Positions 24,731 to 32,521 of a stretch of 32,521 nucleotides of DNA are shown here, in pieces. Under the pieces are notes generated by a model. That model saw nothing but the letters and a program-made list of their open reading frames with translations. It ran no database searches and was not told the DNA's origin. Numbering within the stretch: the first letter of the stretch is position 1; each line of letters starts with the position of its first letter. The DNA comes from Candidatus Fermentithermobacillaceae bacterium (GTDB taxonomy: Bacteria > Bacillota > Sulfobacillia > Fermentithermobacillales > Fermentithermobacillaceae): positions 1 through 32,521 of the forward strand of contig JAGPNE010000012.1 in assembly GCA_018052455.1 (NCBI GenBank), given 5' to 3'. A program made the position numbers and the translations under genes.

Positions 24731-25375
24731 ATGAAAAATAGACAGCCACAATCATCTTCTCTTGCCGATGTGGCCTATAGCCAGCTGAGGGAGAAACTGC
24801 TTAGCGGTGATACTTCTACTACCCTTCTGTCTGAGGGGCAAATAGCCCGAGAATTGGGCATGAGCCGTACTCCGGTCAGAAGTGCCCTTCTTTTGCTAGA
24901 GAAGGAAGGCTTGGTGAAAAGGATTCCCAAACGCGGATATGTTGTGGTGTCCAAATCGATCCACGATGTATTTGAAATCTTTGAACTCCGCGAAGCATTG
25001 CACGGTTTGGCTGCACGCCTGGCAGCCAGCAGGATGACGGATCAAGATATATGTGAGCTGGAAAATCTTAAGAATAGCCTTGAGGCTCCTGATCTTAGTG
25101 CTAATTCGAGGTTCGCTCTAGAACGCAGGTTTCACAGCTATCTTGTGGGGTGCGCAAGGAACAAACGCCTGGAGCAAGTATGTGCCAGGGTAGAGGATAA
25201 TATTATTTTCCTAATTGGTGGACAAACAGTTCACTTGCTCGGAAAGCAAGAGGATTTCAGAAATATCGTTGATGCCCTCAAGTCACGGGACCCCGACAAG
25301 GCTGAGGCAGTAGTGCGGGAGCACATTAGAAACGGTGGTGGAGATATTCTGAGATCTTTTGGTTTCACTAAGTGA
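24731..25375 (+). CDS. GntR-family transcriptional regulator, FadR/FCD subfamily
   Basis: The product is 214 aa. The N-terminal winged helix (about residues 8-73) includes SEGQIARELGMSRTPVRSALLLLEKEGLV, the GntR signature. The C-terminal FCD domain carries the FELREALHGLAARLAA helix, RRFHSYLVGCARN and VVREHIRNG, with the histidines that usually hold a metal or an organic-acid ligand. GGAGG precedes the ATG. It is the last gene of the run that begins with the UroD-like gene and is the obvious candidate to bind the paired TGTATACA sites at 16631-16667. The ligand is unknown. It is followed by an intrinsic terminator. Confidence 0.92.
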   Translation: MKNRQPQSSSLADVAYSQLREKLLSGDTSTTLLSEGQIARELGMSRTPVRSALLLLEKEGLVKRIPKRGYVVVSKSIHDVFEIFELREALHGLAARLAASRMTDQDICELENLKNSLEAPDLSANSRFALERRFHSYLVGCARNKRLEQVCARVEDNIIFLIGGQTVHLLGKQEDFRNIVDALKSRDPDKAEAVVREHIRNGGGDILRSFGFTK

Positions 25376-25413
25376 GCAAGTAACCACTTATCTCTCCCCA
25401 ATAATAACCGCCA

Positions 25414-25444
25414 CGGCAATTGCAGGACCATTGCTGCTTTTTTT
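25414..25444 (+). terminator. Intrinsic terminator after the GntR gene
   Basis: A 7-bp stem (25414-25420 with 25430-25436, one G-U) around a 9-base loop is followed within two bases by seven Ts. It ends the catabolic gene run ahead of trigger factor. Confidence 0.65.
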
Positions 25445-25458
25445 ATGTTATTGTTTTC

Positions 25459-25467
25459 TGGTAAAAT
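25459..25467 (+). promoter_or_regulatory. Candidate extended -10 promoter for tig
   Basis: TGGTAAAAT is an extended -10 element (TGn followed by TAAAAT at 25462-25467). The -35 region, 17 bp upstream, is only a T-run. It lies about 110 bases before the tig start, after the terminator of the preceding gene. Confidence 0.4.
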
Positions 25468-25574
25468 ACTTAGGCTGTTCCTCGAAAACTTGTGTTTTTG
25501 GGTCTGCTGGATTACATTCGGGGATAGTGAAGAGATGTGTTCAACCCGTTACAGGGTGTAAGGAGGACCAAACT

Positions 25575-27125
25575 GTGAAGGTTACTACAGAGAAACTAGA
25601 AGGTTCAAAAGTCTCGCTTGAAGTCGAGTGTTCCCATGAAGTAGTAGATGAAGCACTGGCCAGCGCGTACAAGAAGGTAGTGCGCAAGGCAACAATCCCT
25701 GGATTCCGCCGGGGTAAAGCCCCAAGAAACCTGGTAGAACGTTTCTACGGTGCTGAGTTGTATGATGAGGCAATGCAGGAAGTTCTTCCCCGAGAATATT
25801 TTAAGGCTGTCGAGGAGGCAAAACTTGATCCTGTAGACGACCCGGAGTTTTCCGATATTCACTTCGTAAAAGGTGAACCTCTCCGGTTCAAGGCAACTGT
25901 TTATGTCATGCCTGAAGTGAAATTGGAGGACTATAGTTCAATATCAGTTCCATTTGAAGACCCGTCTGTTTCAGACGAAGACGTTGACAAACAGATTGAT
26001 ATGCTCAAAGAGCGTATGGCTGAACTTCGGCCTATGGAAGACGGTATATCTCTGGAAGCCGGCCACTATGCCACGTGCCATGTAAAGTCCCTAGACACCG
26101 CCGATCAGTCCGGCGACGAACCAAAGGAAGGCAAATTCGAGTTTGACGAAGACATGAATTATGTGGAAGTGGGTCGGGAGTACAATTTCATTCCCGGCCT
26201 TGGCCAGGCACTTATCGGAATGAAGAAAGGTGAGGCCAAGGAGTTTGAGGGTGCTTATCAGGCTAAAGAGGGCCAAGAACCTAGAAAATTCAGGTTTCAG
26301 GTAGAGGTTAAGGAAGTATACGAAAAGTACGTTCCAGGCGATAATGATGAAATAGCTAGGAATCTTGGGAAGGCTTCGGCTGAAGAGATGCGCGAGGACA
26401 TAAAAAAGAACCTCATTGAGATAAGGATGAGAATGGCCAGAGAGCAGCATGCAGGGAAGGTTGAAGAAGAACTTGTTAAGAGAGCCTCGGTAGAAATCCC
26501 TGAGGTCATGATTGCCAGGCGAGCCCAAACCCTTCTTGATAGATTCCAGGATAGGCTGGCAGAGGCTGGTATGAAATTGGAGAACTACCTTGAATCCACA
26601 AAGAAGTCATGGGAAGACCTAAAGGCTGAACTCGATCAAGAGGCTGAAAAGGATGTTAGGCGAGACCTGATTCTAGATGCAGTAGGCCACCAAGAGAATA
26701 TTCAGGTATCAGAAGAGAGCATAGATAAGGTTGTAGAAAGCCTTGCCGCTGAAATGGGGCAGGATCCAAAGGCAGTCAAGACTACTCTAGAGATAAGAGG
26801 TGCCCTTGACGATATTCAGAGCCAGCTTAAGCGTATTGAGACCCTAAACGTAATTGCAGCAAGGGCGGCACTTAACGCCGGAACTCCGCTTCCTGCTCCC
26901 GAAGAGGACTCAGAGGCGGATGAAGAAGATACGGCCGGATCTACTGATGCCGTTGAAACCGGTGAGAGATCCAAGACCCCTGAGGCTGTTGAGTCAGAGG
27001 ATGCTGAAGCTGCCGGTGCTGGAGCGTCTGAACCTGTAAAAGACGGCAAAGAGGGAGTCGTTAAGGACGTAGAACCCGGTGATATGGTAGAATCCGATAA
27101 AGCCAAAGGCCCTATAGAAAACTGA
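25575..27125 (+). CDS. tig: Trigger factor (ribosome-associated chaperone and prolyl isomerase)
   Basis: Trigger factor binds the ribosome exit tunnel and helps nascent chains to fold. The GTG start at 25575 follows AGGAGG; the open frame runs on upstream, but that part is not protein-like. From this start it is 516 aa. Seen: the ribosome-docking signature GFRRGKAP (43-50), an FKBP-type isomerase domain (about 155-255) and a long helical C-terminal domain. The normal family length is about 430 aa; here an extra tail of about 75 residues, rich in Glu, Asp, Ala and Ser with no hydrophobic pattern, has been added. It heads the tig-clpP-clpX group. Confidence 0.96.
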   Translation: MKVTTEKLEGSKVSLEVECSHEVVDEALASAYKKVVRKATIPGFRRGKAPRNLVERFYGAELYDEAMQEVLPREYFKAVEEAKLDPVDDPEFSDIHFVKGEPLRFKATVYVMPEVKLEDYSSISVPFEDPSVSDEDVDKQIDMLKERMAELRPMEDGISLEAGHYATCHVKSLDTADQSGDEPKEGKFEFDEDMNYVEVGREYNFIPGLGQALIGMKKGEAKEFEGAYQAKEGQEPRKFRFQVEVKEVYEKYVPGDNDEIARNLGKASAEEMREDIKKNLIEIRMRMAREQHAGKVEEELVKRASVEIPEVMIARRAQTLLDRFQDRLAEAGMKLENYLESTKKSWEDLKAELDQEAEKDVRRDLILDAVGHQENIQVSEESIDKVVESLAAEMGQDPKAVKTTLEIRGALDDIQSQLKRIETLNVIAARAALNAGTPLPAPEEDSEADEEDTAGSTDAVETGERSKTPEAVESEDAEAAGAGASEPVKDGKEGVVKDVEPGDMVESDKAKGPIEN

Positions 27126-27214
27126 TAGGATCAAAGCCAGTCTAGGAAGCCATGCAAGATATAGATTTACCGGTGAAGTGAAAGAGACTCATGAGCAATA
27201 ATAACCTGGAACCG

Positions 27215-27244
27215 GTCAAAGTTACTGACGGGGAATGCTATAAT
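27215..27244 (+). promoter_or_regulatory. clpP promoter with a single CtsR-like half-site
   Basis: TGCTATAAT (27236-27244) is a near-perfect extended -10. Just upstream, GGTCAAA (27214-27220) equals the CtsR heptad, but the second heptad expected three bases later is poor (ACTGACG). It overlaps the -35 region. Transcription of clpP from here seems likely; control by CtsR is uncertain. Confidence 0.5.
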
Positions 27245-27317
27245 ACTAATGAAGAGTTGCTTTTGAGCTTGGTAGCAAGTGATTCATCGGGAAATCCTAT
27301 GATTTGGGGGTGCAATT

Positions 27318-27920
27318 ATGATGAATTACCTGGTACCCATGGTTGTTGAGCAAACCGGCCGGGGAGAAAGAGCATACGATATCTACTCCCGGCTCCTAAA
27401 AGACAGAATAGTGTTTGTTGGCGCTCCGGTTGACGATCAAATGGCCAACCTGGTAGTAGCCCAGTTACTGTTTCTTCAGGCAGAAGATCCGGATAAAGAG
27501 GTTTCGATATACGTTAACTCTCCGGGAGGTTCTGTTACTGCAGGCCTGGCAATTTATGATACCATGCAGCACATAAAGCCGCCGGTATCAACAATATGCG
27601 TGGGCCTGTCTGCCAGCATAGCTGCGGTAATCCTGGCAGGAGGGACCAAAGGCCGCAGGTTCTGCTTGCCTAATGCCAAGACTCTTATCCATCAGCCGTT
27701 AGGTGGAGTCCAGGGCCAGGCTACAGAAGTGCAGATAATGGCAAAGGAGATTTTGCGGACCAAGGAACGCATCAATAATCTGCTGGCCAAACATACAGGC
27801 CAACCTCTTGAACGTATCGAGAGGGATACTGAGAGAGATTTTTGGATGACTGCAGAGGAGTCCAAGGCCTATGGACTCGTTGATGATATCCTTCTTCCCG
27901 GTCCGAAGGCGGCCAAATAA
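27318..27920 (+). CDS. clpP: ATP-dependent Clp protease proteolytic subunit
   Basis: The product is 200 aa, normal for ClpP. It is the serine peptidase core that forms a double heptamer and degrades proteins fed by ClpX or other Clp ATPases in the cytoplasm. The triad is visible: Ser100 in GLSASIAA (the family usually has GMAASMGA), His125 in LIHQPLGG and Asp174 in ERDFWM. The oxyanion-loop sequence [11 protein letters not shown] is intact. Two ATG codons in tandem follow GGGGGTG; either could be used. clpX starts 15 bases downstream, so the pair is co-transcribed. Confidence 0.97.
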   Translation: MMNYLVPMVVEQTGRGERAYDIYSRLLKDRIVFVGAPVDDQMANLVVAQLLFLQAEDPDKEVSIYVNSPGGSVTAGLAIYDTMQHIKPPVSTICVGLSASIAAVILAGGTKGRRFCLPNAKTLIHQPLGGVQGQATEVQIMAKEILRTKERINNLLAKHTGQPLERIERDTERDFWMTAEESKAYGLVDDILLPGPKAAK

Positions 27921-27935
27921 AGATGGGGTGAAAGG

Positions 27936-29198
27936 ATGTTCAAATTCGAAGAGCAAAAAGGCTTGAAGTGTTCGTTTTGCGGAAAATACCAGGACCAGGT
28001 GAAGCGCCTCATCGCCGGGCCCGGCGTTTACATTTGCGACGAATGCATTGAACTATGTAACGAGATAATAGCTGAGGAACTTGACGAAGAAGCAGAACAC
28101 GATCTGCAGGAGGTTCCCAAGCCAAGGGAGATCAAAGCCTTTCTCGATCAGTATGTTATCGGACAGGATAGGGCTAAGAAGATCTTGTCAGTTGCTGTAT
28201 ATAACCACTATAAGCGGGTAGGCCGTTACCGCAAGTCAACCGACGACATCGAGATTCAGAAGGCTAACATTGTTATGTTAGGGCCGACCGGGAGCGGCAA
28301 AACCTATTTGGCTCAATCACTTGCCAGGTTTCTGAACGTGCCTTTCGCCATTGCTGATGCTACCACACTTACAGAGGCGGGTTATGTCGGTGAAGACGTG
28401 GAGAATATTCTTCTGCGCTTGGTTCAGGCTGCTGACTACGACATTGAAAGAGCCGAGCGCGGAATTATCTATATAGATGAAATTGATAAGATTGCCCGCA
28501 AGTCTGAAAACCCATCTATTACAAGGGACGTCTCAGGCGAAGGGGTTCAGCAGGCGCTGTTGAAGATCCTTGAGGGTACCATCGCCAGCATACCTCCTCT
28601 TGGCGGACGAAAACATCCCCATCAGGAGTTCATCCAGCTGGATACTACGAATATCTTGTTCATTTGCGGCGGCGCCTTCGAAGGAATAGATAAGCTTATT
28701 CAGAACCGGATAGGCGAGAAGACCATGGGATTCAGATCAGATCCCAAGTCCCGCGCAGATGTGTCTATCGGTCAAATTCTGGCCAGGATTTTGCCCCAGG
28801 ATCTGCTCAAATACGGTATGATTCCGGAATTTGTCGGAAGAGTTCCGGTAATTGTCACCCTTGATGCTTTGAGCGATGATGACCTGGTAAAGATCCTGAT
28901 TGAACCAAAGAATGCTCTGGTCAAACAATACCAGAAGATGTTCTCAATGGACGGAGTAGGGCTGGAGTTTGAAGATGAAGCCATAAGGGCTATTGCCAGA
29001 GAGGCTGCACAGAGGAAGACCGGGGCAAGAGGATTGAGAGCTGTGCTTGAAGATAAGATGCTCGAGATAATGTACGATCTGCCTTCGCGCGGCGATGTAA
29101 CCAAGTGTGTGATTACCAAAGAGGCCATATTGTCCGATGCTCCTCCTGTCTTGGTTACAATGGACCGGAAGTCTAAGAAGAAAGAAGAGACTGCCTAG
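27936..29198 (+). CDS. clpX: Clp protease ATP-binding subunit ClpX
   Basis: The product is 420 aa. This AAA+ unfoldase delivers substrates to ClpP. Features: N-terminal zinc-binding domain with Cys12, Cys15, Cys34 and Cys37; Walker A GPTGSGKT (116-123); Walker [10 protein letters not shown] with the DE pair at 181-182; pore loop GYVG (149-152); and a C-terminal sensor segment [12 protein letters not shown]. The ClpP-docking loop, IGF in most species, reads MGF here ([11 protein letters not shown]), a mild change that should still dock. It follows clpP by 15 bases and ends at a strong terminator. Confidence 0.98.
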   Translation: MFKFEEQKGLKCSFCGKYQDQVKRLIAGPGVYICDECIELCNEIIAEELDEEAEHDLQEVPKPREIKAFLDQYVIGQDRAKKILSVAVYNHYKRVGRYRKSTDDIEIQKANIVMLGPTGSGKTYLAQSLARFLNVPFAIADATTLTEAGYVGEDVENILLRLVQAADYDIERAERGIIYIDEIDKIARKSENPSITRDVSGEGVQQALLKILEGTIASIPPLGGRKHPHQEFIQLDTTNILFICGGAFEGIDKLIQNRIGEKTMGFRSDPKSRADVSIGQILARILPQDLLKYGMIPEFVGRVPVIVTLDALSDDDLVKILIEPKNALVKQYQKMFSMDGVGLEFEDEAIRAIAREAAQRKTGARGLRAVLEDKMLEIMYDLPSRGDVTKCVITKEAILSDAPPVLVTMDRKSKKKEETA

Positions 29199-29242
29199 AA
29201 TCAGGTGTATGCAGTTTTCTGCATGGTGAAGATCAAATTGGG

Positions 29243-29280
29243 AACCCCGGTACGCCGGTATAAGCGGCACCGGGGTTTTT
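29243..29280 (+). terminator. Intrinsic terminator after clpX
   Basis: AACCCCGGT and ACCGGGGTT, extended by an inner GCCG/CGGC helix, form a long GC-rich stem followed by TTTTT. It lies some 45 bases after the clpX stop. Confidence 0.9.
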
Positions 29281-29366
29281 GATGTCTGTTCATGTTAAGG
29301 TCCCTATCCTAATGGTCATACTAATCTCGGTAGCCGGGTACAAGAGGAACGAATAGGGAGCAAGAC

Positions 29367-31010
29367 ATGATCAATTCCAGCGTTCTTATATACCTTCAGC
29401 TGTTTCTGTCAATAGTAATGGGCCTTTATTTCTGGAACCTACTGAAGTCACAGGAGAGCCAGAAGGTAGTAATGGGCAGAGAATCCTGTAAAGAACTTGA
29501 ACGCCTAAAGCAACTCAGGCAGATCAGGTTGAGCGAACCTTTGACTGAGAAAACAAGGCCTGCCAGCCTCTCTGAAGTAGTAGGCCAATCAGACGGTATA
29601 AAGGCACTAAAGGCAGCTTTGTGTGGGCCTCATCCTCAGCATGTGATATTGTATGGGCCTCCGGGTGTAGGAAAGACTGCTGCTGCCCGGTTGGTTCTTG
29701 AAGAGGCCAAGAAGAACAAGGCTTCCCCCTTCAAGCAAGAGGCTTGCATGGTTGAGGTGGATGCTACAATTGTCAGGTTTGACGAACGAGGAATTGCAGA
29801 TCCTCTCATAGGCTCGGTTCACGACCCTATTTACCAGGGCGCAGGCCCCCTTGGAATCACAGGAGTCCCTCAACCAAAGCCAGGGGCTGTATCCAAGGCT
29901 CACGGAGGAATTCTGTTTCTTGATGAAATTGGAGAGCTCCATCCGGTACAGATGCAGAAACTTTTGAAAGTGCTTGAAGACAGAAAGGTATACCTTGAGA
30001 GTGCTTATTACTCAAAGGATAACTCCAATATCCCTGAGTATGTTCACGATATTTTTGAGAACGGCCTTCCGGCTGATTTCAGGCTAGTAGGTGCGACTAC
30101 CAGATCGCCTGAGGATCTTCCACCTGCTCTGCGTTCAAGGTGTATGGAGATATTCTTCCGGGCCCTTTCATCTGCAGAAGTGGGCCTAATCGCCCAGTCT
30201 GCCGCAATCAAGGCAGGTGCTGAGATACAAGGAGAGGCAGTTGAAATCATCAAACGGTATGCGCAAAACGGGAGGGACGCGGTTAACCTTGTTGAAATGG
30301 GTGCCGGCCTGGTTACAGTGGAGAATCGTACCACAATCACAGTCGAGGACATTGAATGGCTAGTTTCACAGGGGCGTCACGCCATGAAGCCTGATCCCAA
30401 TATTTCCGGCCTACCGATTGTTGGAGCAGCCCTGGGCCTTGCTGTATTTGGCCCGGGAACGGCGGCTGTAATTGATGTCGAAAGTTTGGCAATCTCAACT
30501 GACGGGAAACGCAAGGGGCATGTGACTGTAACCGGGGTGATTCAAGAGGAAGAGATGGGCAAGGCGGGGCATACGTACAAGAGAAAGAGTATGGCTATCT
30601 CCTCAGTTGAGAATGTCTGCACTGCCCTGACCTCCCAGGTACGCGTTAGGGCTTATGATTACGATCTCCATGTAAACTTTCCAGGAGGGACGCCTGTAGA
30701 CGGCCCATCAGCAGGATTGGCTATAGCCGTTAGTATCTACTCGGCAATCGAAGGGAAACCTGTGCCGCCGTATACGGCTTTTACAGGGGAGATCTCTATC
30801 AGGGGAGAGGTCAGGCCTGTAGGCGGAGTAGAGCAGAAACTGCGCGCTGCAGAGGAAACGGGGCTCAAGCGTGTGCTCATACCTGCAGCCAACTGGCAAG
30901 AAAGGTACGCAGACAGGGGTATTGAAGTCATTCCCGTAAGAGACCTCAAAGATACACTTAAACTCACTTTTTCCGAGCTATATGTGGCAATTGCATCTAC
31001 TTTGAGTTAG
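29367..31010 (+). CDS. lonB: ATP-dependent protease LonB (membrane-anchored, spore-former type)
   Basis: The product is 547 aa. An N-terminal membrane helix (about residues 5-26) anchors the protease. It lacks the large N-domain of LonA. Walker A GPPGVGKT is at 97-104 and Walker B FLDEIGE at 184-190. The C-terminal peptidase domain has the catalytic Ser448 in DGPSAG and Lys491 in GGVEQKL. In Bacillus and clostridia LonB acts in the developing spore; that role is likely but not shown here. The start follows AATAGGGAG. It is separated from clpX by a terminator and from lon by 299 bases. Confidence 0.95.
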   Translation: MINSSVLIYLQLFLSIVMGLYFWNLLKSQESQKVVMGRESCKELERLKQLRQIRLSEPLTEKTRPASLSEVVGQSDGIKALKAALCGPHPQHVILYGPPGVGKTAAARLVLEEAKKNKASPFKQEACMVEVDATIVRFDERGIADPLIGSVHDPIYQGAGPLGITGVPQPKPGAVSKAHGGILFLDEIGELHPVQMQKLLKVLEDRKVYLESAYYSKDNSNIPEYVHDIFENGLPADFRLVGATTRSPEDLPPALRSRCMEIFFRALSSAEVGLIAQSAAIKAGAEIQGEAVEIIKRYAQNGRDAVNLVEMGAGLVTVENRTTITVEDIEWLVSQGRHAMKPDPNISGLPIVGAALGLAVFGPGTAAVIDVESLAISTDGKRKGHVTVTGVIQEEEMGKAGHTYKRKSMAISSVENVCTALTSQVRVRAYDYDLHVNFPGGTPVDGPSAGLAIAVSIYSAIEGKPVPPYTAFTGEISIRGEVRPVGGVEQKLRAAEETGLKRVLIPAANWQERYADRGIEVIPVRDLKDTLKLTFSELYVAIASTLS

Positions 31011-31096
31011 GATGCAATCTGGGTATTTTCCTGTAGACAGTAGGCCCCTGGGGGTCTGCAATCACCGAGGCCGGTTATTTACTTATGGATACTAGA

Positions 31097-31150
31097 GGAT
31101 TGGACAAGCCCAAGACGGAAGTCTTGAGGTACAATGCTTGAACCCAGTCC
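31097..31150 (+). ncRNA. Candidate structured RNA in the lon leader
   Basis: Three nested helices can be drawn: 31097-31103 (GGATTGG) with 31144-31150 (CCAGTCC), 31105-31109 (CAAGC) with 31136-31140 (GCTTG), and 31111-31116 (CAAGAC) with 31121-31126 (GTCTTG) closed by a GGAA tetraloop. There is no U-run. No known riboswitch class was recognised. The rest of 31011-31309 holds TTGACA at 31176 without a good -10, an AGGTCAAA at 31205-31212, and the lon ribosome site GGGAGG. Confidence 0.4.
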
Positions 31151-31309
31151 AGAAACTGTAGAAAAGCCCTGGTTTTTGACAAGAGCCTGTGAAGGAGTTC
31201 TGTTAGGTCAAATAGAATATAAAAATACATTTGCACCGTGTCACTTAGGCTTTTGGCAGGGCAATATGATATGACTGAGACATGAGGAGAACGCGGGAGG
31301 TGTATACAA

Positions 31310-32374
31310 ATGATGAATCAAACAAAGGATACCGGTCAAAAGTCCTACCCGCTTTTGCCCCTACGAAACGTGCTGGTGTTTCCCGGCACAACCATATCGC
31401 TTGAGGTTGGCCGGCCCAAGTCTGTGAAGGCGGTAGAAATCGCCCAGGCTTCTGGGATGACCATTGTTATGTGTTCACAAAAAGCAACCGACATTGCTGA
31501 TCCCTTGCCTGAACATATATACGGCGCAGGGACTTTAGGGATAATTAAGGAAACTGCGAAAACTTCTTCGGGAAATCTTCGCATAGTGGTAGAGGGCTTA
31601 GAGCGAATAAGGATCAGTACCTACATTGCAAGCAATCCAGCCTACGTAGTGACTGTAGAAGAACTGAAGGACGGCCGGATAGAGCCAGAAGAAAACGAAC
31701 TGCTTGCAAAGAGCCTTATGGAACAGTATGAGGAGTACGTCAGGGTAACAAGGAATGTTCCTGCCGAGACCTTGATTTCAATAGCCAGCGTTACTGAAGC
31801 CGGGCGGTTGTGTGATACTGTGGCGGGCCACATACCGGTTTCCGTTGATGATAAGCAAAAGGTGTTGGAGGCAATTTCGGTAAGCGAGCGGACTGAGAAG
31901 GTTCTTGATATTCTGAACAAGGAAATTGAACTTGCAGGCCTTGAAAAACGGATTAACATGCGTGTACGCAAGCAAATTGAGCGAAGCCAAAAAGAATACT
32001 GGTTAAGAGAACAGATGAAGGCAATTCAGAAGGAACTGGGTGATAAGGACGAAGGCGTCAGCGAAACTGACGAATTTAGGCGAAAGATCGAAAAGGCAGG
32101 CCTATCCGGTGACATAAAAGAAAAGGCCCTACGAGAAGTCGATCGCCTTGAAAAAATGCCCCAGGCCGCAGCAGAAGCGGTGGTAGTGAGGACGTATCTT
32201 GAGTGGATGGTTTCGCTGCCATGGAACGTTCTTACAGAAGATACTATCGATATCGTCCGGGCCCAGAAGATCCTCAATCAAGACCATTACGGGCTTGATG
32301 AAGTTAAAGAGAGGATCCTTGAATACCTTGCCATTCGCAAACTTGTGAACAAGCCTAAAGAAGCGTTCACTTAG
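31310..32374 (+). pseudogene. lon: Truncated ATP-dependent protease Lon (LonA), N-terminal part only
   Basis: The frame encodes 354 aa of LonA: the N-terminal substrate-binding domain (opening YPLLPLRNVLVFPGTT), the coiled linker with YWLREQMKAIQKELG, and the start of the ATPase region (SLPWNVLTEDTIDI, then ILNQDHYGLDEVKERILEYLA). Full-length LonA is about 780-810 aa. The sequence leaves the family right after RKLVNKPK, where GPILC and the Walker A motif should follow, and stops at TAG six codons later. ATPase and protease domains are absent, so this product cannot be an active Lon. A disrupted gene, an insertion or an assembly join could explain it. GGGAGG precedes the ATG. Confidence 0.88.
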
Positions 32375-32423
32375 GGATTGAAGAAAAACTTAACTGAACA
32401 GCTTCAAGCGGGGCAAAAGTAAA

Positions 32424-32470
32424 AGACCAGTCACATTTAAACTTAATGGCTTGATGTGGCTGGTCTCTTT
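32424..32470. terminator. Bidirectional terminator hairpin
   Basis: AGACCAGTCACAT (32424-32436) pairs with ATGTGGCTGGTCT (32454-32466) over 13 bp with one mismatch-type (G-U) pair. Ts follow on the plus strand (CTTTATTATTTT) and on the minus strand (TTTTACTTTT), so it can stop transcripts from both sides. Confidence 0.75.
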
Positions 32471-32471
32471 A

Positions 32472-32521
32472 TTATTTTGTATTATTTCCCACTGAAAGTA
32501 TAAATTCAGCCATAGTCATTG
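32472..32521 (-). other. Possible C-terminal end of a gene entering from the right
   Basis: On the minus strand a frame entering from the window edge ends with MAEFILSVGNNTK and a double stop (TAA TAA), directly before the bidirectional terminator. It is too short to identify. Together with the abrupt end of lon it could be the tail of a transposase or another inserted gene. Confidence 0.25.

Noticed and set aside
25359..25574. Longer trigger factor starting at 25359
   Set aside because: It would overlap the gntR stop, cross a terminator and a promoter-like element, and lacks family similarity. The GTG at 25575 has a perfect AGGAGG.

Overview
The window comes from a low-to-mid GC, Gram-positive, probably anaerobic and spore-forming bacterium of the Clostridia type. 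The evidence is the gene order tig-clpP-clpX-lonB-lon, a membrane-anchored LonB, a CheX-type chemotaxis protein, strong AGGAGG ribosome sites with TTG/GTG starts, and tRNA genes that encode their CCA ends. No rRNA gene and no CRISPR array was seen.

Layout. (1) 96-5907, minus strand: an AT-rich type I restriction-modification operon, hsdM-hsdS-hsdR, of the EcoR124I (type IC) kind. A beheaded HTH regulator sits in front of hsdM. (2) 6052-6921: a doubtful small membrane ORF and cheX. (3) 7108-9993, minus strand: cassette 'a', the first of three copies of an unfamiliar four-gene membrane cassette. (4) 10003-11526: a gene-free stretch with ~33-bp tandem repeats, then a promoter and seven tRNA genes (Gly, Arg, His, Arg, Gln, Lys, Leu). 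(5) 11527-13340: a serine carboxypeptidase-like gene lying between the 3' end of tRNA-Leu and a decayed second copy of that 3' end. (6) 13524-16376, plus strand: cassette 'b'. (7) 16612-25375, plus strand: a probable catabolic operon with a promoter/operator, a UroD-like protein, an M20 amidohydrolase, cassette 'c', a second UroD-like protein, a cysteine-desulfidase-family protein and a GntR/FCD regulator. (8) 25575-32374: trigger factor, ClpP, ClpX, LonB and a Lon gene that stops before its ATPase domain. The final ~150 bases look like foreign sequence with a bidirectional terminator.

The most interesting object is the four-gene cassette, called A-B-C-D here. A (~255 aa) and C (~270-290 aa) each have an N-terminal membrane segment, a soluble middle and a C-terminal membrane segment. 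B and D (~200 aa each) are polytopic membrane proteins. Order, sizes and signature motifs are kept in all three copies, start and stop codons overlap or nearly so, and no ATP-binding motif is seen. This suggests a stable four-part membrane complex. Copy 'c' is embedded among enzymes for amide hydrolysis, UroD/methyltransferase-type chemistry and desulfhydration, and lies in the same run of genes as a GntR regulator. An uptake or processing complex for a small, perhaps sulfur-containing, compound is one inference; the sequence does not prove it.
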